DNA from: Acinetobacter ursingii DSM 16037 = CIP 107286
GTDB taxonomy: Bacteria > Pseudomonadota > Gammaproteobacteria > Pseudomonadales > Moraxellaceae
Direction of reading: 5' to 3'
Assembly (NCBI RefSeq): GCF_000368825.1
Contig: NZ_KB849716.1
Location: forward strand, 201,475 to 265,474
Length of the DNA stretch: 64,000 nucleotides
The position numbers and the translations under genes were made by a program. Numbering within the stretch: position 1 is the first letter of the stretch; each line of letters starts with the position of its first letter. Shown in pieces: positions 1 to 9,395 of this stretch. Below the pieces are notes generated by a model, which saw only the letters and a list, made by a program, of their open reading frames with translations, had not been told where the DNA came from and did no database searches.

Positions 1-480
1 AATCCGCAACAAACACCTGTCGCACCAGTGGCTCAAACGAATCAGCAGCCTGCTCCTGCTACAAGTTCAACGAGTAATACAAATTCAGCATCGTCAGAAA
101 ATAAAGACTCAACAGAATTAGACAAAGCAGCATATACCGTTGCGCTTGATGCCTATAAACAAGGCGGTGCAAAAAAAGCAATTGCACCAATGGAAAACTT
201 TATTAAGAATCATCCAAATAGTATCTACACACCAAATGCCTATTTTTGGCTGGCTGAATTTCATTTAGCAACTGATCCTGTCAATTATGCTCAAGCCAAA
301 AAGAATTATCAGATTGTCGCTGATAAATATCCAACATCAAGCAAAGCACCGCGTTCTTTATATCAGTTATATAGCATTGCCAAAGATGTAGATCACAAAG
401 CTGCTGTAGCTACACAATACAAAAACAAACTACTTGCCAGCTATCCACAATCTGAAGAAGCCGGTTTTGTTAAAAAATAG
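1..480 (+). CDS. cpoB: CpoB/YbgF-like Tol-Pal accessory protein, C-terminal part
   Basis: The reading frame is open from base 1, so the gene starts upstream of the window; the GTG at 28 is an internal valine rather than a likely start. The visible part is a Gln/Pro/Ser/Thr-rich linker followed by a tetratricopeptide-type domain (from about residue 40 of the visible part). Features such as AYKQGGAKKAI, NAYFWLAEFHLA and the final YPQSEEAGFVKK match the C-terminal TPR of CpoB (YbgF). CpoB is a periplasmic partner of TolA and PBP1b that coordinates outer-membrane constriction with septal peptidoglycan synthesis. This would be the last gene of the tol-pal cluster, and a terminator follows directly. 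The family call is good; the N-terminus and signal peptide are not visible. Confidence 0.8.
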   Translation, partial: NPQQTPVAPVAQTNQQPAPATSSTSNTNSASSENKDSTELDKAAYTVALDAYKQGGAKKAIAPMENFIKNHPNSIYTPNAYFWLAEFHLATDPVNYAQAKKNYQIVADKYPTSSKAPRSLYQLYSIAKDVDHKAAVATQYKNKLLASYPQSEEAGFVKK

Positions 481-495
481 CATCCGTTAAAAACG

Positions 496-525
496 AAAAA
501 GACACATTTCAAATGTGTCTTTTTT
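496..525. terminator. Bidirectional rho-independent terminator
   Basis: A perfect 14-bp inverted repeat (AAAAAGACACATTT, one-base loop, then its complement) sits between the convergent cpoB and lpxA genes. The A-run on one side and T-run on the other let it serve both strands. Confidence 0.88.
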
Positions 526-544
526 ATTTCTATAAGATACTTAA

Positions 545-1333
545 CTAACGAATAATACCGCGTTTGGATGATTCAACTGAATCAATCAACAATTGAACTT
601 CAGATATTTCTGGCAAAATTTCAGTACGAATTTTATCTAGTGCCTGTTCGGTGGTTAAACCCGACTTATAGATAATTTTGAAAGAATCACGTAAGCCATT
701 GATCACATTTTTTGACCAACCCTTGCGACGCATACCCTCAACATTCATCCCAAACGCATGCGCTGGATTACCTGAAACCATGACATAAGCAGGCACATCT
801 TTTAAAATTAAAGATGCCCCACCCACCATACTATAAGAATCAATCTTACAAAACTGATGAATTCCTGAGTTTCCACCCACGACCACATAGTCACCGATGT
901 GAACATGACCAGCCACACCGACATTGTTGGCAAAAATATTATGATCACCCACCACGCAGTCATGAGCAATATGTGTATTCACCATCAGTAAATTATGGCT
1001 ACCCAATTTGGTCAAACTATTATCCTGAATGGTGCCACGATGCAAACTACAATGTTCACGAATACGGTTATGATTACCAATTTCAAGCCAAGTTTCTTCG
1101 CCATTATATTTTAGATCTTGGCAAATCTCACCCACACTGGCGAACTGAAAAATTTCATTATGTTCACCAATCCGTGTGAAACCACCAATCACGACATGTG
1201 AATGAAGTTTAGTCCCTGCACCGATGCTCACATTAGGCCCAATGACACAATAAGGTCCAATTTGGACATCTGGGGCAATTACTGCAGATGAGTCAATAAT
1301 AGCGGTAGAATGAATGAAGTCGTTATTACTCAT
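545..1333 (-). CDS. lpxA: UDP-N-acetylglucosamine 3-O-acyltransferase LpxA
   Basis: LpxA performs the first step of lipid A synthesis, moving a 3-hydroxyacyl chain from acyl carrier protein to the 3-OH of UDP-GlcNAc in the cytoplasm. The 262-residue protein has the usual family length. Residues 10-190 are hexapeptide repeats of a left-handed beta helix, followed by a helical C-terminus. The motif THIAHDCVVGD places the catalytic His at 124 (E. coli His125), and Gly172 corresponds to the E. coli Gly173 region that measures acyl length. Its start overlaps the fabZ stop by 4 bases, indicating translational coupling. It is the last gene of the pyrH-lpxA block, and lpxB does not follow in this window. 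Confidence 0.96.
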   Translation of the reverse strand: MSNNDFIHSTAIIDSSAVIAPDVQIGPYCVIGPNVSIGAGTKLHSHVVIGGFTRIGEHNEIFQFASVGEICQDLKYNGEETWLEIGNHNRIREHCSLHRGTIQDNSLTKLGSHNLLMVNTHIAHDCVVGDHNIFANNVGVAGHVHIGDYVVVGGNSGIHQFCKIDSYSMVGGASLILKDVPAYVMVSGNPAHAFGMNVEGMRRKGWSKNVINGLRDSFKIIYKSGLTTEQALDKIRTEILPEISEVQLLIDSVESSKRGIIR

Positions 1334-1815
1334 GCCTGCTCTGTTATCTGGTGCGAAATCATAATTTCAGCGGTCGTTGCTACAATGCCATCCACTGTGG
1401 CTGTACAATTATATTTGTAAATACCACGTTTTTGCATCACCAACTCAGACTTTAAGACGAGCTGATCTCCTGCAACAACCTGTTTTTTAAAACGTACTTT
1501 CTCCGCTCCAGCAAAAAGGAACAAAGAACCCGCTTTTGGCTTTTGATTATTCATGATAAAACCAAGAACACCTGAAACTTGAGCCAAAGCCTCAACAATA
1601 AGTACGCCTGGCATAATTGGATATTCAGGAAAATGTCCTTGTAAAAATTCTTCATTGATTGACACGTTTTTATAACCAACAATAGAATTTTCAGTTACTT
1701 CAACCACACGGTCAACCAGTAAAAATGGATAACGATGTGGCAGATATTCACGAATAGTTTGAATATACATTGGCAATTCAGGGATCGTAAACGCGGGAGT
1801 GTTAGACTCAGTCAT
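1330..1815 (-). CDS. fabZ: 3-hydroxyacyl-ACP dehydratase FabZ
   Basis: FabZ dehydrates beta-hydroxyacyl-ACP in fatty acid elongation and competes with LpxA and LpxD for the same hydroxyacyl-ACP. The hot-dog fold is clear: GHFPEYPIMPG carries the catalytic His61, and VLIVEALAQVSG carries Glu75, with the usual 14-residue spacing. The frame is open to 1851, but the ATG at 1815 (MTESNTPAF) gives 161 residues and avoids a 29-base overlap with lpxD, so I prefer it. It sits between lpxD and lpxA, the classical order. Confidence 0.95.
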   Translation of the reverse strand: MTESNTPAFTIPELPMYIQTIREYLPHRYPFLLVDRVVEVTENSIVGYKNVSINEEFLQGHFPEYPIMPGVLIVEALAQVSGVLGFIMNNQKPKAGSLFLFAGAEKVRFKKQVVAGDQLVLKSELVMQKRGIYKYNCTATVDGIVATTAEIMISHQITEQA

Positions 1816-1822
1816 CATATTT

Positions 1823-2893
1823 CTATTTACGCAATTTAAAGGTTGATTCAAGAGACTCTATTTGAGTCTGCATATGATCGAGTCGTTTGAGTATTTGGGT
1901 CAATGGCACATCTGCTAATTGTCTAAAGCGAACAATCGTGCGTTTCCACTGACTATTTTCAAAAAGTCCTGTTCCTGAAGAATAGGTTCCTGCTTCAAAA
2001 ATACTTTTTGTGACCATTGACATTCCTGTAAGTGTTACATTATCAGCAATGTTTAAGTGCCCTGCAAGTCCACACGCCCCACCAATGATACAGTTTTTGC
2101 CAATAGTGGTACTCCCTGCAATTCCCGTTTTTGCAGCAATCGCCGTATTTGTACCAATGTGAACGTTATGCGCGATTTGCACAAGGTTATCAATAATGAC
2201 GCCGTCTTCTAAAATTGTATCGTCCAAAGCCCCGCGATCGATACTACAATTTGAACCTATTCGAACATCATTTCCAATTTGAACTGAACCTAGTTGAGCA
2301 ATACGATGCCATTTTCCCTGATAGGGTGCAAAACCAAAACCTTCACCACCGACCACTGAATTGGCATGAATTCGAACGCGATTTTTAATCTTGGTTTCAC
2401 CCGTTAAAGTCACATGTGAATCAATAAAACAATCTTTACCAACTTCAACGAAATCATTCAACGTAGAGTTTGCCAAAATAACGCTACCGTCACCGACCAC
2501 ACAGTTCTCACCAATCACCACATAATGACCAATATAAGCACTATCTGAAATAATGGCAGACGGATGGATTTGTGCAGTACTTTCAATTCCTATGGATTCA
2601 ATTTTCTTTTCAAAAACATGAGTCAATTGAGCAAAAGCAAGGTAGGGATTTTGAACTACAATAAAATTTTGATGTTGCGCTAACTGTTGTTTTAATTCGG
2701 CAGGGACAATTAATGCGCCTGCTTTCGAGACTTGTGCTGCTTCGAGATATTTGTCGCCATTCACAAATGAAATCTGATTTGGATGTGCGTGTTCGAGACT
2801 TGCAAGTCCAGTCAGAGAAAGGTCTTTATGACCAAAAGACTCACCTTGAACAAGATGAGCCAAGTCTTCTAAACGATAACTACGTGCTTTCAT
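1823..2893 (-). CDS. lpxD: UDP-3-O-(3-hydroxyacyl)glucosamine N-acyltransferase LpxD
   Basis: LpxD adds the second hydroxyacyl chain to UDP-3-O-acyl-GlcN, the third step of lipid A synthesis. The 356-residue protein (E. coli 341) has an N-terminal uridine-binding domain (about 1-100), hexapeptide repeats of a left-handed beta helix (about 105-320) and a short C-terminal helix that contacts ACP. The motif QIAHNVHIG holds the catalytic His242 (E. coli His239). It lies 3 bases downstream of skp and immediately upstream of fabZ in the conserved envelope operon. Confidence 0.96.
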   Translation of the reverse strand: MKARSYRLEDLAHLVQGESFGHKDLSLTGLASLEHAHPNQISFVNGDKYLEAAQVSKAGALIVPAELKQQLAQHQNFIVVQNPYLAFAQLTHVFEKKIESIGIESTAQIHPSAIISDSAYIGHYVVIGENCVVGDGSVILANSTLNDFVEVGKDCFIDSHVTLTGETKIKNRVRIHANSVVGGEGFGFAPYQGKWHRIAQLGSVQIGNDVRIGSNCSIDRGALDDTILEDGVIIDNLVQIAHNVHIGTNTAIAAKTGIAGSTTIGKNCIIGGACGLAGHLNIADNVTLTGMSMVTKSIFEAGTYSSGTGLFENSQWKRTIVRFRQLADVPLTQILKRLDHMQTQIESLESTFKLRK

Positions 2894-2896
2894 TGA

Positions 2897-3397
2897 TTAT
2901 TTAATTGCATTAACCTTTTGAATCATTTTATCAGTTAAATCGTTCTTAGCGTCATAGGCAACCGCAGCATTTTTATTCAAAATGAAGTCTAAATTGTTTT
3001 CTTGACGAAGTTGTTCACCCGCTTGTTTCACACGAGTTTCAAAAGTGTTGTTCATGGTTTGTAAAGTACCTTGAACACGAGTCTGCAAACCTTGCTGGGT
3101 CGAGTTGAATTCGCTTAATTTGGTCTGATATTGCTGATTAAGTTTTTGAACATCAGCTTCTTTCATATTACGACCTTCAGTTTCCGCTTTTTGACGTAAT
3201 GCATCTAGCTCTTTACCAAGCTGTTCCAGTTTGGTTGTCGTCGGTTTAACTGACTGATTTAAGCTTGCATTTTGTTGCTTAAGATAGCTACTGCTATCGA
3301 CAACTTTTGCTAAATCAACAAAACCCACACCTGCGGCTTGTGTCAATCCAGAAATAGACAAACCCATACCCAATAAAACTACTGCTAATTTATTCAT
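2897..3397 (-). CDS. skp: Periplasmic chaperone Skp/OmpH
   Basis: Skp is a trimeric periplasmic holdase that keeps unfolded outer-membrane proteins soluble on the way to the BAM complex. A signal peptide occupies residues 1-22 (cleavage near TQAAG). The mature part begins with GVGFVDLAKVVDSS, typical of the OmpH family, followed by a long Gln/Glu-rich coiled coil (about 40-130) forming the tentacles. The length of 166 residues is normal. It lies 56 bp downstream of bamA, whose product receives its clients. Confidence 0.93.
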   Translation of the reverse strand: MNKLAVVLLGMGLSISGLTQAAGVGFVDLAKVVDSSSYLKQQNASLNQSVKPTTTKLEQLGKELDALRQKAETEGRNMKEADVQKLNQQYQTKLSEFNSTQQGLQTRVQGTLQTMNNTFETRVKQAGEQLRQENNLDFILNKNAAVAYDAKNDLTDKMIQKVNAIK

Positions 3398-3453
3398 TTT
3401 GATTTCCTTATACAGGAGTATTTCAACAATTAATTATTTGATCAAAGACCGTA

Positions 3454-5976
3454 CTAGAAAGTACGGCCGATTTCAAACTGAATTTCCTTGGTTTCATCAC
3501 CATCTTTATCATTTAATGGGAATGCATAACTTAATGACAGAGGACCAATCATGGTAATCCACGTAAAGCCAACACCCACACTATAACGAAGATTGCTTAA
3601 ATCCAGATTATAGTTATCTTTACAATATTGTTTTGCATCTACAGGCGTGGTAGAACCATTCAAATAAAGATTTCCTGAAGCAGTTTTACACTGTGTATCA
3701 AAAACCTGACCACCTTCTGCAAATATTACAGGTCGTACCTGACGTGCCCAGTCCCCTTTAAATGGAATAGGTAAAGCAAGCTCAGTACCAAATTGTACTA
3801 AAGCATTGCCACCGACTTCTTCTGGATCCCAATCACGCGTTCTACTCTCGTTATAAGTTACACCCGGATACTTAGGTCCCAGTGTATTGACATCATAACC
3901 ACGTACCGATCCGTAACCACCTGCAAAGAAGTTTTTATAAAACGGCAAATCATTACCATAACCGAATTTACCGTAGCCACGAAGTACAAAATCATGACCT
4001 AATGGGAAATAAGCCTGAGTATCAAACGTGGCTTTTTGATAATCAACGTCACCACCTGGTAAACCAACTTCAAGATTTAAACGATGATACATACCCGAAG
4101 TAGGGAAAATCGGACGATTTAAAGTATTGTATGACCAACCCAAATTCAAGTTGTAGGTAAAGAATTCACCCTCGAATGCATTATCAAATGGAGTCATATC
4201 AATTACAGTACCATTGGCATCTTTACATTCGTATGCGTTTGTATCTGAATTCAGCTCATACGTACCACTACAATATGACCCCTGACCCGTTGCCTTACCG
4301 CCATTTTTAAGTAAGTAATCTCGAACATAGGTTGACACATAAGGACCAGTGGTAACTTTGGTATTATCCACACCAATCGATGCACTCACATTCTGGTTTT
4401 CATCAATTGGATAACCAAAACTTAAACTACCACCGATACTGTCAGTCACATAGTTACTGACGTTATAGTCATCATTCAGTTTGGTTTTACGATAATAGAC
4501 ATTATAACCACGACTCACACCGTCAATAGTGAAATACGGGTCAGTCACACTCAGGTTATAGTAATCCTGTGTTTCAGAGCGTGATAAATCAATTGCAACA
4601 CGGTTACCTGTACCCAAGAAGTTCGTCTGACTTAACCCTGCCTGAAATGTTACACCGCCACTTTGAGAGTAACCAACTGCAAGTGTAGTCGTTCCAGAAT
4701 GTTGCTCTTCAACATTAACATTCAAATCAACTTGATCTGGAGAATTGGGCACACGAACAGGTTTCACATCAACAGTTTTAAAGAAACCTGTACGCTCTAA
4801 ACGCACTTTTGAAAGATCAATTTTTTCATTACTAGCAAGTGCGCCTTCCATTTGGCGCATTTCACGACGTAAAACCTCATCGGCAGTTTTACTGTTTCCA
4901 GAGAAATTGATGCGTCGTACTGTCACCTGCTGCCCCGGATTGATATAGTAATTCATATCAACCGTACGAGTTTCGTTATTAATTTGCGGAACCACGTTTA
5001 CATCAGCAAAGTAATAGCCAGCATTTCCATATTTACGCAACAATAACTGCTTCACCGCATTTACTTTTTCTTGTGAATAAGTGTCGCCATCTTTATAAAT
5101 TTTTAATGCCTGTAATTCTTCTGGCTTATACAGCGCATCACCTAAGAATTTAGTTTCACCAAACTTGAACTGCTGACCTTCATCAACAGAAACTTCAATA
5201 AAGATATGCTTTTTATCTTCACTAATATTGAGCTGGGAATTATTGATATTAAAGTTGATGTAGCCTTTATTCAAATACAAAGCACGTAATGCTTCAAGGC
5301 TCGCCGCCATTTTCTCGCGAGCATAGCGGTCATTACGAGTAACAATAGAAGCCCAGCCAGATTCTTTGACTGCAAAAGCCTGTTTAATGTCATCATCACT
5401 AAATACAGTATTGCCAATAATATTAATATCAAAGACTTTTGCAGGCTTACCTTCATAAAATTCGATGGTTAAATCTACACGGTTATTTGGGCGAGCTGTC
5501 GTGGTGACTTTGATGTCCGCATCATAACGACCTTGCTGTGTATATTGTTGCTCAAGTTCTGTTTCAAGAGTTTGCAAAGAAGATTTTTTAAGAACTTCTC
5601 CTTCGCTAACGCCCATTTTCTTTAAGCCATCTTGCAGAGCTTCTTTGGGGATGAGCTTATTGCCTTTAAATTCAATTTTTGAAATAACAGGACGTTCTAC
5701 AACCTTAAAGACCAAAATATCATTTTGCTTATAAGTTTGAATATCATCAAAAAGACCAGTCGCATAAAGCGTACGAATGGCATCAGCAATGGTTGGATCG
5801 TCGACACGATCGCCACTGTTTATCGGCAACATGGTATAAACATTTGCAGGAGTGAGGCGAACTAAACCTTCGACTTTGATATCTCGTGCAATGAAGTCAT
5901 TCGCTGCATATGCTTGTTGTACTGCCGCCATAGCACTAACAAGTGCCAAAGGCATTAATAAATGTGTGTGCCGCAT
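3454..5976 (-). CDS. bamA: Outer membrane protein assembly factor BamA
   Basis: BamA is the central Omp85 subunit of the BAM complex, which folds and inserts beta-barrel proteins. The 840-residue protein has a signal peptide (1-25, AYA-A cleavage region), five POTRA domains (about 28-425) and a 16-strand barrel ending in the typical terminal Phe (EIGRTF). The lid-lock motif VRGY is at 691-694. Four cysteines (569, 584, 763, 785) lie in two predicted extracellular loop insertions and could form two disulfides. It follows rseP, with skp, lpxD, fabZ and lpxA downstream. Identification is firm. Confidence 0.97.
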   Translation of the reverse strand: MRHTHLLMPLALVSAMAAVQQAYAANDFIARDIKVEGLVRLTPANVYTMLPINSGDRVDDPTIADAIRTLYATGLFDDIQTYKQNDILVFKVVERPVISKIEFKGNKLIPKEALQDGLKKMGVSEGEVLKKSSLQTLETELEQQYTQQGRYDADIKVTTTARPNNRVDLTIEFYEGKPAKVFDINIIGNTVFSDDDIKQAFAVKESGWASIVTRNDRYAREKMAASLEALRALYLNKGYINFNINNSQLNISEDKKHIFIEVSVDEGQQFKFGETKFLGDALYKPEELQALKIYKDGDTYSQEKVNAVKQLLLRKYGNAGYYFADVNVVPQINNETRTVDMNYYINPGQQVTVRRINFSGNSKTADEVLRREMRQMEGALASNEKIDLSKVRLERTGFFKTVDVKPVRVPNSPDQVDLNVNVEEQHSGTTTLAVGYSQSGGVTFQAGLSQTNFLGTGNRVAIDLSRSETQDYYNLSVTDPYFTIDGVSRGYNVYYRKTKLNDDYNVSNYVTDSIGGSLSFGYPIDENQNVSASIGVDNTKVTTGPYVSTYVRDYLLKNGGKATGQGSYCSGTYELNSDTNAYECKDANGTVIDMTPFDNAFEGEFFTYNLNLGWSYNTLNRPIFPTSGMYHRLNLEVGLPGGDVDYQKATFDTQAYFPLGHDFVLRGYGKFGYGNDLPFYKNFFAGGYGSVRGYDVNTLGPKYPGVTYNESRTRDWDPEEVGGNALVQFGTELALPIPFKGDWARQVRPVIFAEGGQVFDTQCKTASGNLYLNGSTTPVDAKQYCKDNYNLDLSNLRYSVGVGFTWITMIGPLSLSYAFPLNDKDGDETKEIQFEIGRTF

Positions 5977-6015
5977 GCCAGATTTTTCCAGTAAGTTAAT
6001 TTTTCCATCTAAACG

Positions 6016-7371
6016 TTATAAACGCATAAAATCATTAAAGAGAGCCAAGAGCATCATACTGCCGAGCAGTACCATACCAATTTTTAAGCCCATCATTTGT
6101 ATTTGTTCGGAAACAGGTTTACCGCGAATTGCTTCGATAAAATAATAAACCAAATGTCCACCATCCAACATAGGGATCGGCAATAAATTTAAAATTCCAA
6201 GACTTACACTCATCAATGCCATAAACGAGATAAACGTTTGCCATCCCATTTCAGCACTTTGCCCAGCAACTTTAGCAATAGTAATTGGGCCTGATAAATT
6301 TTCAAGTCCAATTAAACCTCTAAACATTTTGACGATCGAGTTTAAAATCATGCCAGAAATTTGAGTGGTTTTATCCACTGCCATCCCTAAGGCCTGAGCT
6401 GGATTATATTGAATCGTTTGTTTGTAGTCGTTAGGAATATTGACTTTAGCAGGGTTACTTTGCACACCAAGCATACCAGTGGTATTACCCATATTGTCAC
6501 GTTTACCTTGCGGCATGACTTGCAAATGAACCATTTGCCCATTACGAAGCACATCAATATTCAGCAGTTTTTCAGGAGACTTCTGCACCACATCAACTAC
6601 ATCAAACCAGTCATTCATTTTAATGCCATTGATGGAAAGGATTTGATCGCCAACCTTCATCCCTTGACGAATGGCAGCACCATCTTCACTGAGCTGATGA
6701 ATCACCGCGGGCATTTGAGGACGATAGGGTAAAAACCCAAGAATATCTAAAGCAGACTGAGATTGATCTTTGAGAAAATTATGAATAGGAAGCGCAACAC
6801 TCTTTTGAGTGCCGTCACGATCTACGGTCATCAAAATTTGACCTGTTTCACCCGCTCGGTCAACCAGAGCAAAATTTAACTTTTCCCATGTAGGTGTTTG
6901 CTCTCCATCTACAGTTAACACTTTATCACCCACATGCAAATCGACTTGCGCGGCAGGCGTATTAGGCAAAACTTTGCCTATACGTGTATTTAACTGTTCT
7001 TGAGATGGAAGAAATAAAATCCAGAATAAAACGATAGCAAACAATAAATTAATCAGCGGCCCTGCTGCGACAATTGCAATTCTTTTCCACGGAGATTGGC
7101 GATTAAACGCATAAGGTAAATCAGCTTCAGCGACATTACCTTCACGCTCATCCAGCATCTTGACATAACCACCCAGTGGCAATGCTGAAAGTTGATACTG
7201 AATCCCTGATTTTTTCGATGTCCATTTTAGCAAAGTTGGACCAAAACCAATCGAATACACCAAAACCTTAACACCCAGCTTACGTGCCACCCAATAATGT
7301 CCAAACTCATGTATGGCAATCAGAGGCCCCAGCAACAGAATTGCTGCAACAATGATAAACAAAATATTCAT
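6016..7371 (-). CDS. rseP: Site-2 intramembrane zinc protease RseP
   Basis: RseP cleaves anti-sigma factors and signal-peptide remnants inside the inner membrane. The zinc motif HEFGH is at residues 21-25 in the first transmembrane helix. The third metal ligand is in the C-terminal motif NLLPIPMLDGGH (Asp403). Two PDZ domains lie between (about 115-200 and 205-300), the second with GMKVGDQILSINGI. The length of 451 residues matches E. coli (450). It lies 2 bp downstream of dxr and upstream of bamA. Whether an RseA/RpoE system is its target in this organism cannot be seen here. Confidence 0.96.
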   Translation of the reverse strand: MNILFIIVAAILLLGPLIAIHEFGHYWVARKLGVKVLVYSIGFGPTLLKWTSKKSGIQYQLSALPLGGYVKMLDEREGNVAEADLPYAFNRQSPWKRIAIVAAGPLINLLFAIVLFWILFLPSQEQLNTRIGKVLPNTPAAQVDLHVGDKVLTVDGEQTPTWEKLNFALVDRAGETGQILMTVDRDGTQKSVALPIHNFLKDQSQSALDILGFLPYRPQMPAVIHQLSEDGAAIRQGMKVGDQILSINGIKMNDWFDVVDVVQKSPEKLLNIDVLRNGQMVHLQVMPQGKRDNMGNTTGMLGVQSNPAKVNIPNDYKQTIQYNPAQALGMAVDKTTQISGMILNSIVKMFRGLIGLENLSGPITIAKVAGQSAEMGWQTFISFMALMSVSLGILNLLPIPMLDGGHLVYYFIEAIRGKPVSEQIQMMGLKIGMVLLGSMMLLALFNDFMRL

Positions 7372-7373
7372 GT

Positions 7374-8570
7374 TCAGCCTCCTGCGCTAGCCACGAATTG
7401 ATGCGCAACATCACGGGCTAATCGATCTGTATCCAAAATAGCTTCTATACTCTGTGCCGAACCATTTTGCACGTGATTAAGCGTATGCTCAACCACTTCT
7501 GGAATCGTAGTAAACTTTATTTTCAAATTTAAAAATGCCGCAACCGCAATTTCATTTGCCGCATTTAAAATCGTGGGTGCGAGACCACCATCACGCATGG
7601 CTTGACGAGCCAAATTTAATGCAGGAAATTTTTGAGTATCGGGTTGCTGAAAATTAAGATGTGAATGTGTAAACAAATCAAGTGCAGGAACATGCGTGTC
7701 TAACCGCTCAGGCCATGCTAATGCATGTGCGATCGGCGTACACATATCAGGATTTCCCATTTGTGCCAAAGTTGAACCATCAATATATTGAACCATTGAA
7801 TGAATAATACTTTGTGGGTGAATTACAACTGTAACAAAATGTTCAGATATTGAAAACAAATGACACGCTTCAATCAACTCCAAACCTTTATTCATTAAAG
7901 TTGCAGAATCAACAGAAATTTTTTGTCCCATAGACCAATTTGGATGCTTACACGCCTGCTGTGGCGTCACCGCCTGCAATTGTTCAAGCGTATGATTTAA
8001 AAATGGACCACCTGAGGCCGTCAGTAAAATCTGCGAAACCCCCAACTGGGGCTGACCATTACGCTCAATATTTAAATAATTCTGCGGTAAAGACTGAAAA
8101 ATTGCATTGTGCTCAGAGTCGACGGGCAACAATAATGCATGATGATCTCGTGCCGCTTGCATCATGATTTCACCAGACATCACCAATGCTTCTTTATTGG
8201 CAAGCAACACTCTTTTACCTGCTTTGATTGCAGCGAGTGTAGGTAAAAGTCCTGCCGCCCCAACAATTGCAGCCATGACAATATCAACCTGAGAACTTTC
8301 AGCAACAGTAATTAAGCCTTGTTCCCCAGCCAATATCTCAATATCAAAAACACCCAATGCAAGCAATTCGGCGCGCAGTTCATCGACTTTTGATTCAGGT
8401 ACAACCGCAATTTTAGGCTGATACTGTTTGCATATTTGAGCCAATTCTTTAATACGACTATAAGCTGTTACAGCAAAAAGCGTATATTTATCTGGATGAC
8501 GATCCAATATTTTTAAAGTACTTTGACCAATTGAACCCGTCACACCAAATATACAAACAGATTGAGTCAT
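7374..8570 (-). CDS. dxr: 1-deoxy-D-xylulose 5-phosphate reductoisomerase
   Basis: Dxr (IspC) converts DXP to 2-C-methyl-D-erythritol 4-phosphate, the committed step of the MEP isoprenoid pathway, using NADPH and a divalent metal. The N-terminal nucleotide-binding motif GVTGSIGQSTL is at 9-19. Metal ligands Asp151 and Glu153 (VDSEHNAIFQ) and Glu231 (NKGLELIEACHLF) are all present. The length of 398 residues is standard. It abuts cdsA with no gap. Isoprenoid supply here feeds UppS, two genes upstream. Confidence 0.97.
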   Translation of the reverse strand: MTQSVCIFGVTGSIGQSTLKILDRHPDKYTLFAVTAYSRIKELAQICKQYQPKIAVVPESKVDELRAELLALGVFDIEILAGEQGLITVAESSQVDIVMAAIVGAAGLLPTLAAIKAGKRVLLANKEALVMSGEIMMQAARDHHALLLPVDSEHNAIFQSLPQNYLNIERNGQPQLGVSQILLTASGGPFLNHTLEQLQAVTPQQACKHPNWSMGQKISVDSATLMNKGLELIEACHLFSISEHFVTVVIHPQSIIHSMVQYIDGSTLAQMGNPDMCTPIAHALAWPERLDTHVPALDLFTHSHLNFQQPDTQKFPALNLARQAMRDGGLAPTILNAANEIAVAAFLNLKIKFTTIPEVVEHTLNHVQNGSAQSIEAILDTDRLARDVAHQFVASAGG

Positions 8571-9392
8571 TTATAGATCTACGCCAATAAGTTTTAATAG
8601 ATACATGCCCGCTGCAAAGATAGGCGCTGCTGCAAGTAGAGAGTCGATACGATCTAACACACCACCATGGCCCGGCAAAATACGCCCAGAATCCTTAATA
8701 CCAGCACGACGCTTAATCATAGATTCGAACAAATCACCCAATACTGAAGCAAAAACAGTCACCACAGACAAAATTAGAAACAGCAAATGCTGGGCAAATG
8801 TTAAGTTAAGATAATTAATCTGCACCACAACAATAATAATGATCGCAAGCCCTATCCCACCAATCAGTCCTTCAACCGATTTATTTGGACTCACTGTTGG
8901 CGCTAGCTTATTTTGACCAAATTTGCGCCCAACAAAATAAGCACCTGAATCCGCTCCCCATACCAACAGGAACAAGTACATCAACCACCATGGGGAACTT
9001 TGCCAAACTTCAAAAATTGCCGTAACTGCCGCACTGACCAGTATCAGCCCAAGAAGATAAAGCGAAGCATTGTACCAGCCATCGTATTCAGGATAAGCCT
9101 TGACCCAAAAGCTGCTCACCAGCCAAGTGAGTATTGATGCACACCATAATAAGATTGCAACTTCATTATAATAAAGCGCCAGCGCAGATATTAGCGCGAC
9201 GATCAGTCCATAAGCCCACGCTTTCGGTTTAAATAATGCCGTATCTCTAGGCATGAGTTTAAACCATTCATAGCCAGCCACCCCTGCGGCTACAATCATT
9301 AAGCCAAACATTGGATAGTGAGAACTGGTTGCAAACATACAAGTAAGTACTACCGCTACCAGTACCAATGCGGTAATTATCCGCTCTAACAT
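8571..9392 (-). CDS. cdsA: Phosphatidate cytidylyltransferase CdsA
   Basis: CdsA makes CDP-diacylglycerol from phosphatidic acid and CTP, the branch point for all phospholipids. It is a polytopic inner-membrane protein with about eight hydrophobic segments over 273 residues. The family signature (S-x-x-KR-x4-KDSGRILPGHGG-x-x-DRID) occupies about residues 224-250, with the metal-binding Asp residues intact. It lies 3 bp downstream of uppS. Confidence 0.96.
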   Translation of the reverse strand: MLERIITALVLVAVVLTCMFATSSHYPMFGLMIVAAGVAGYEWFKLMPRDTALFKPKAWAYGLIVALISALALYYNEVAILLWCASILTWLVSSFWVKAYPEYDGWYNASLYLLGLILVSAAVTAIFEVWQSSPWWLMYLFLLVWGADSGAYFVGRKFGQNKLAPTVSPNKSVEGLIGGIGLAIIIIVVVQINYLNLTFAQHLLFLILSVVTVFASVLGDLFESMIKRRAGIKDSGRILPGHGGVLDRIDSLLAAAPIFAAGMYLLKLIGVDL

Positions 9393-9395
9393 TTA

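Noticed and set aside
814..1179. 121-residue plus-strand open frame inside lpxA
   Set aside because: It is a His/Tyr/Pro-rich antisense shadow of the hexapeptide-repeat coding region; no ribosome site and lpxA is certain.
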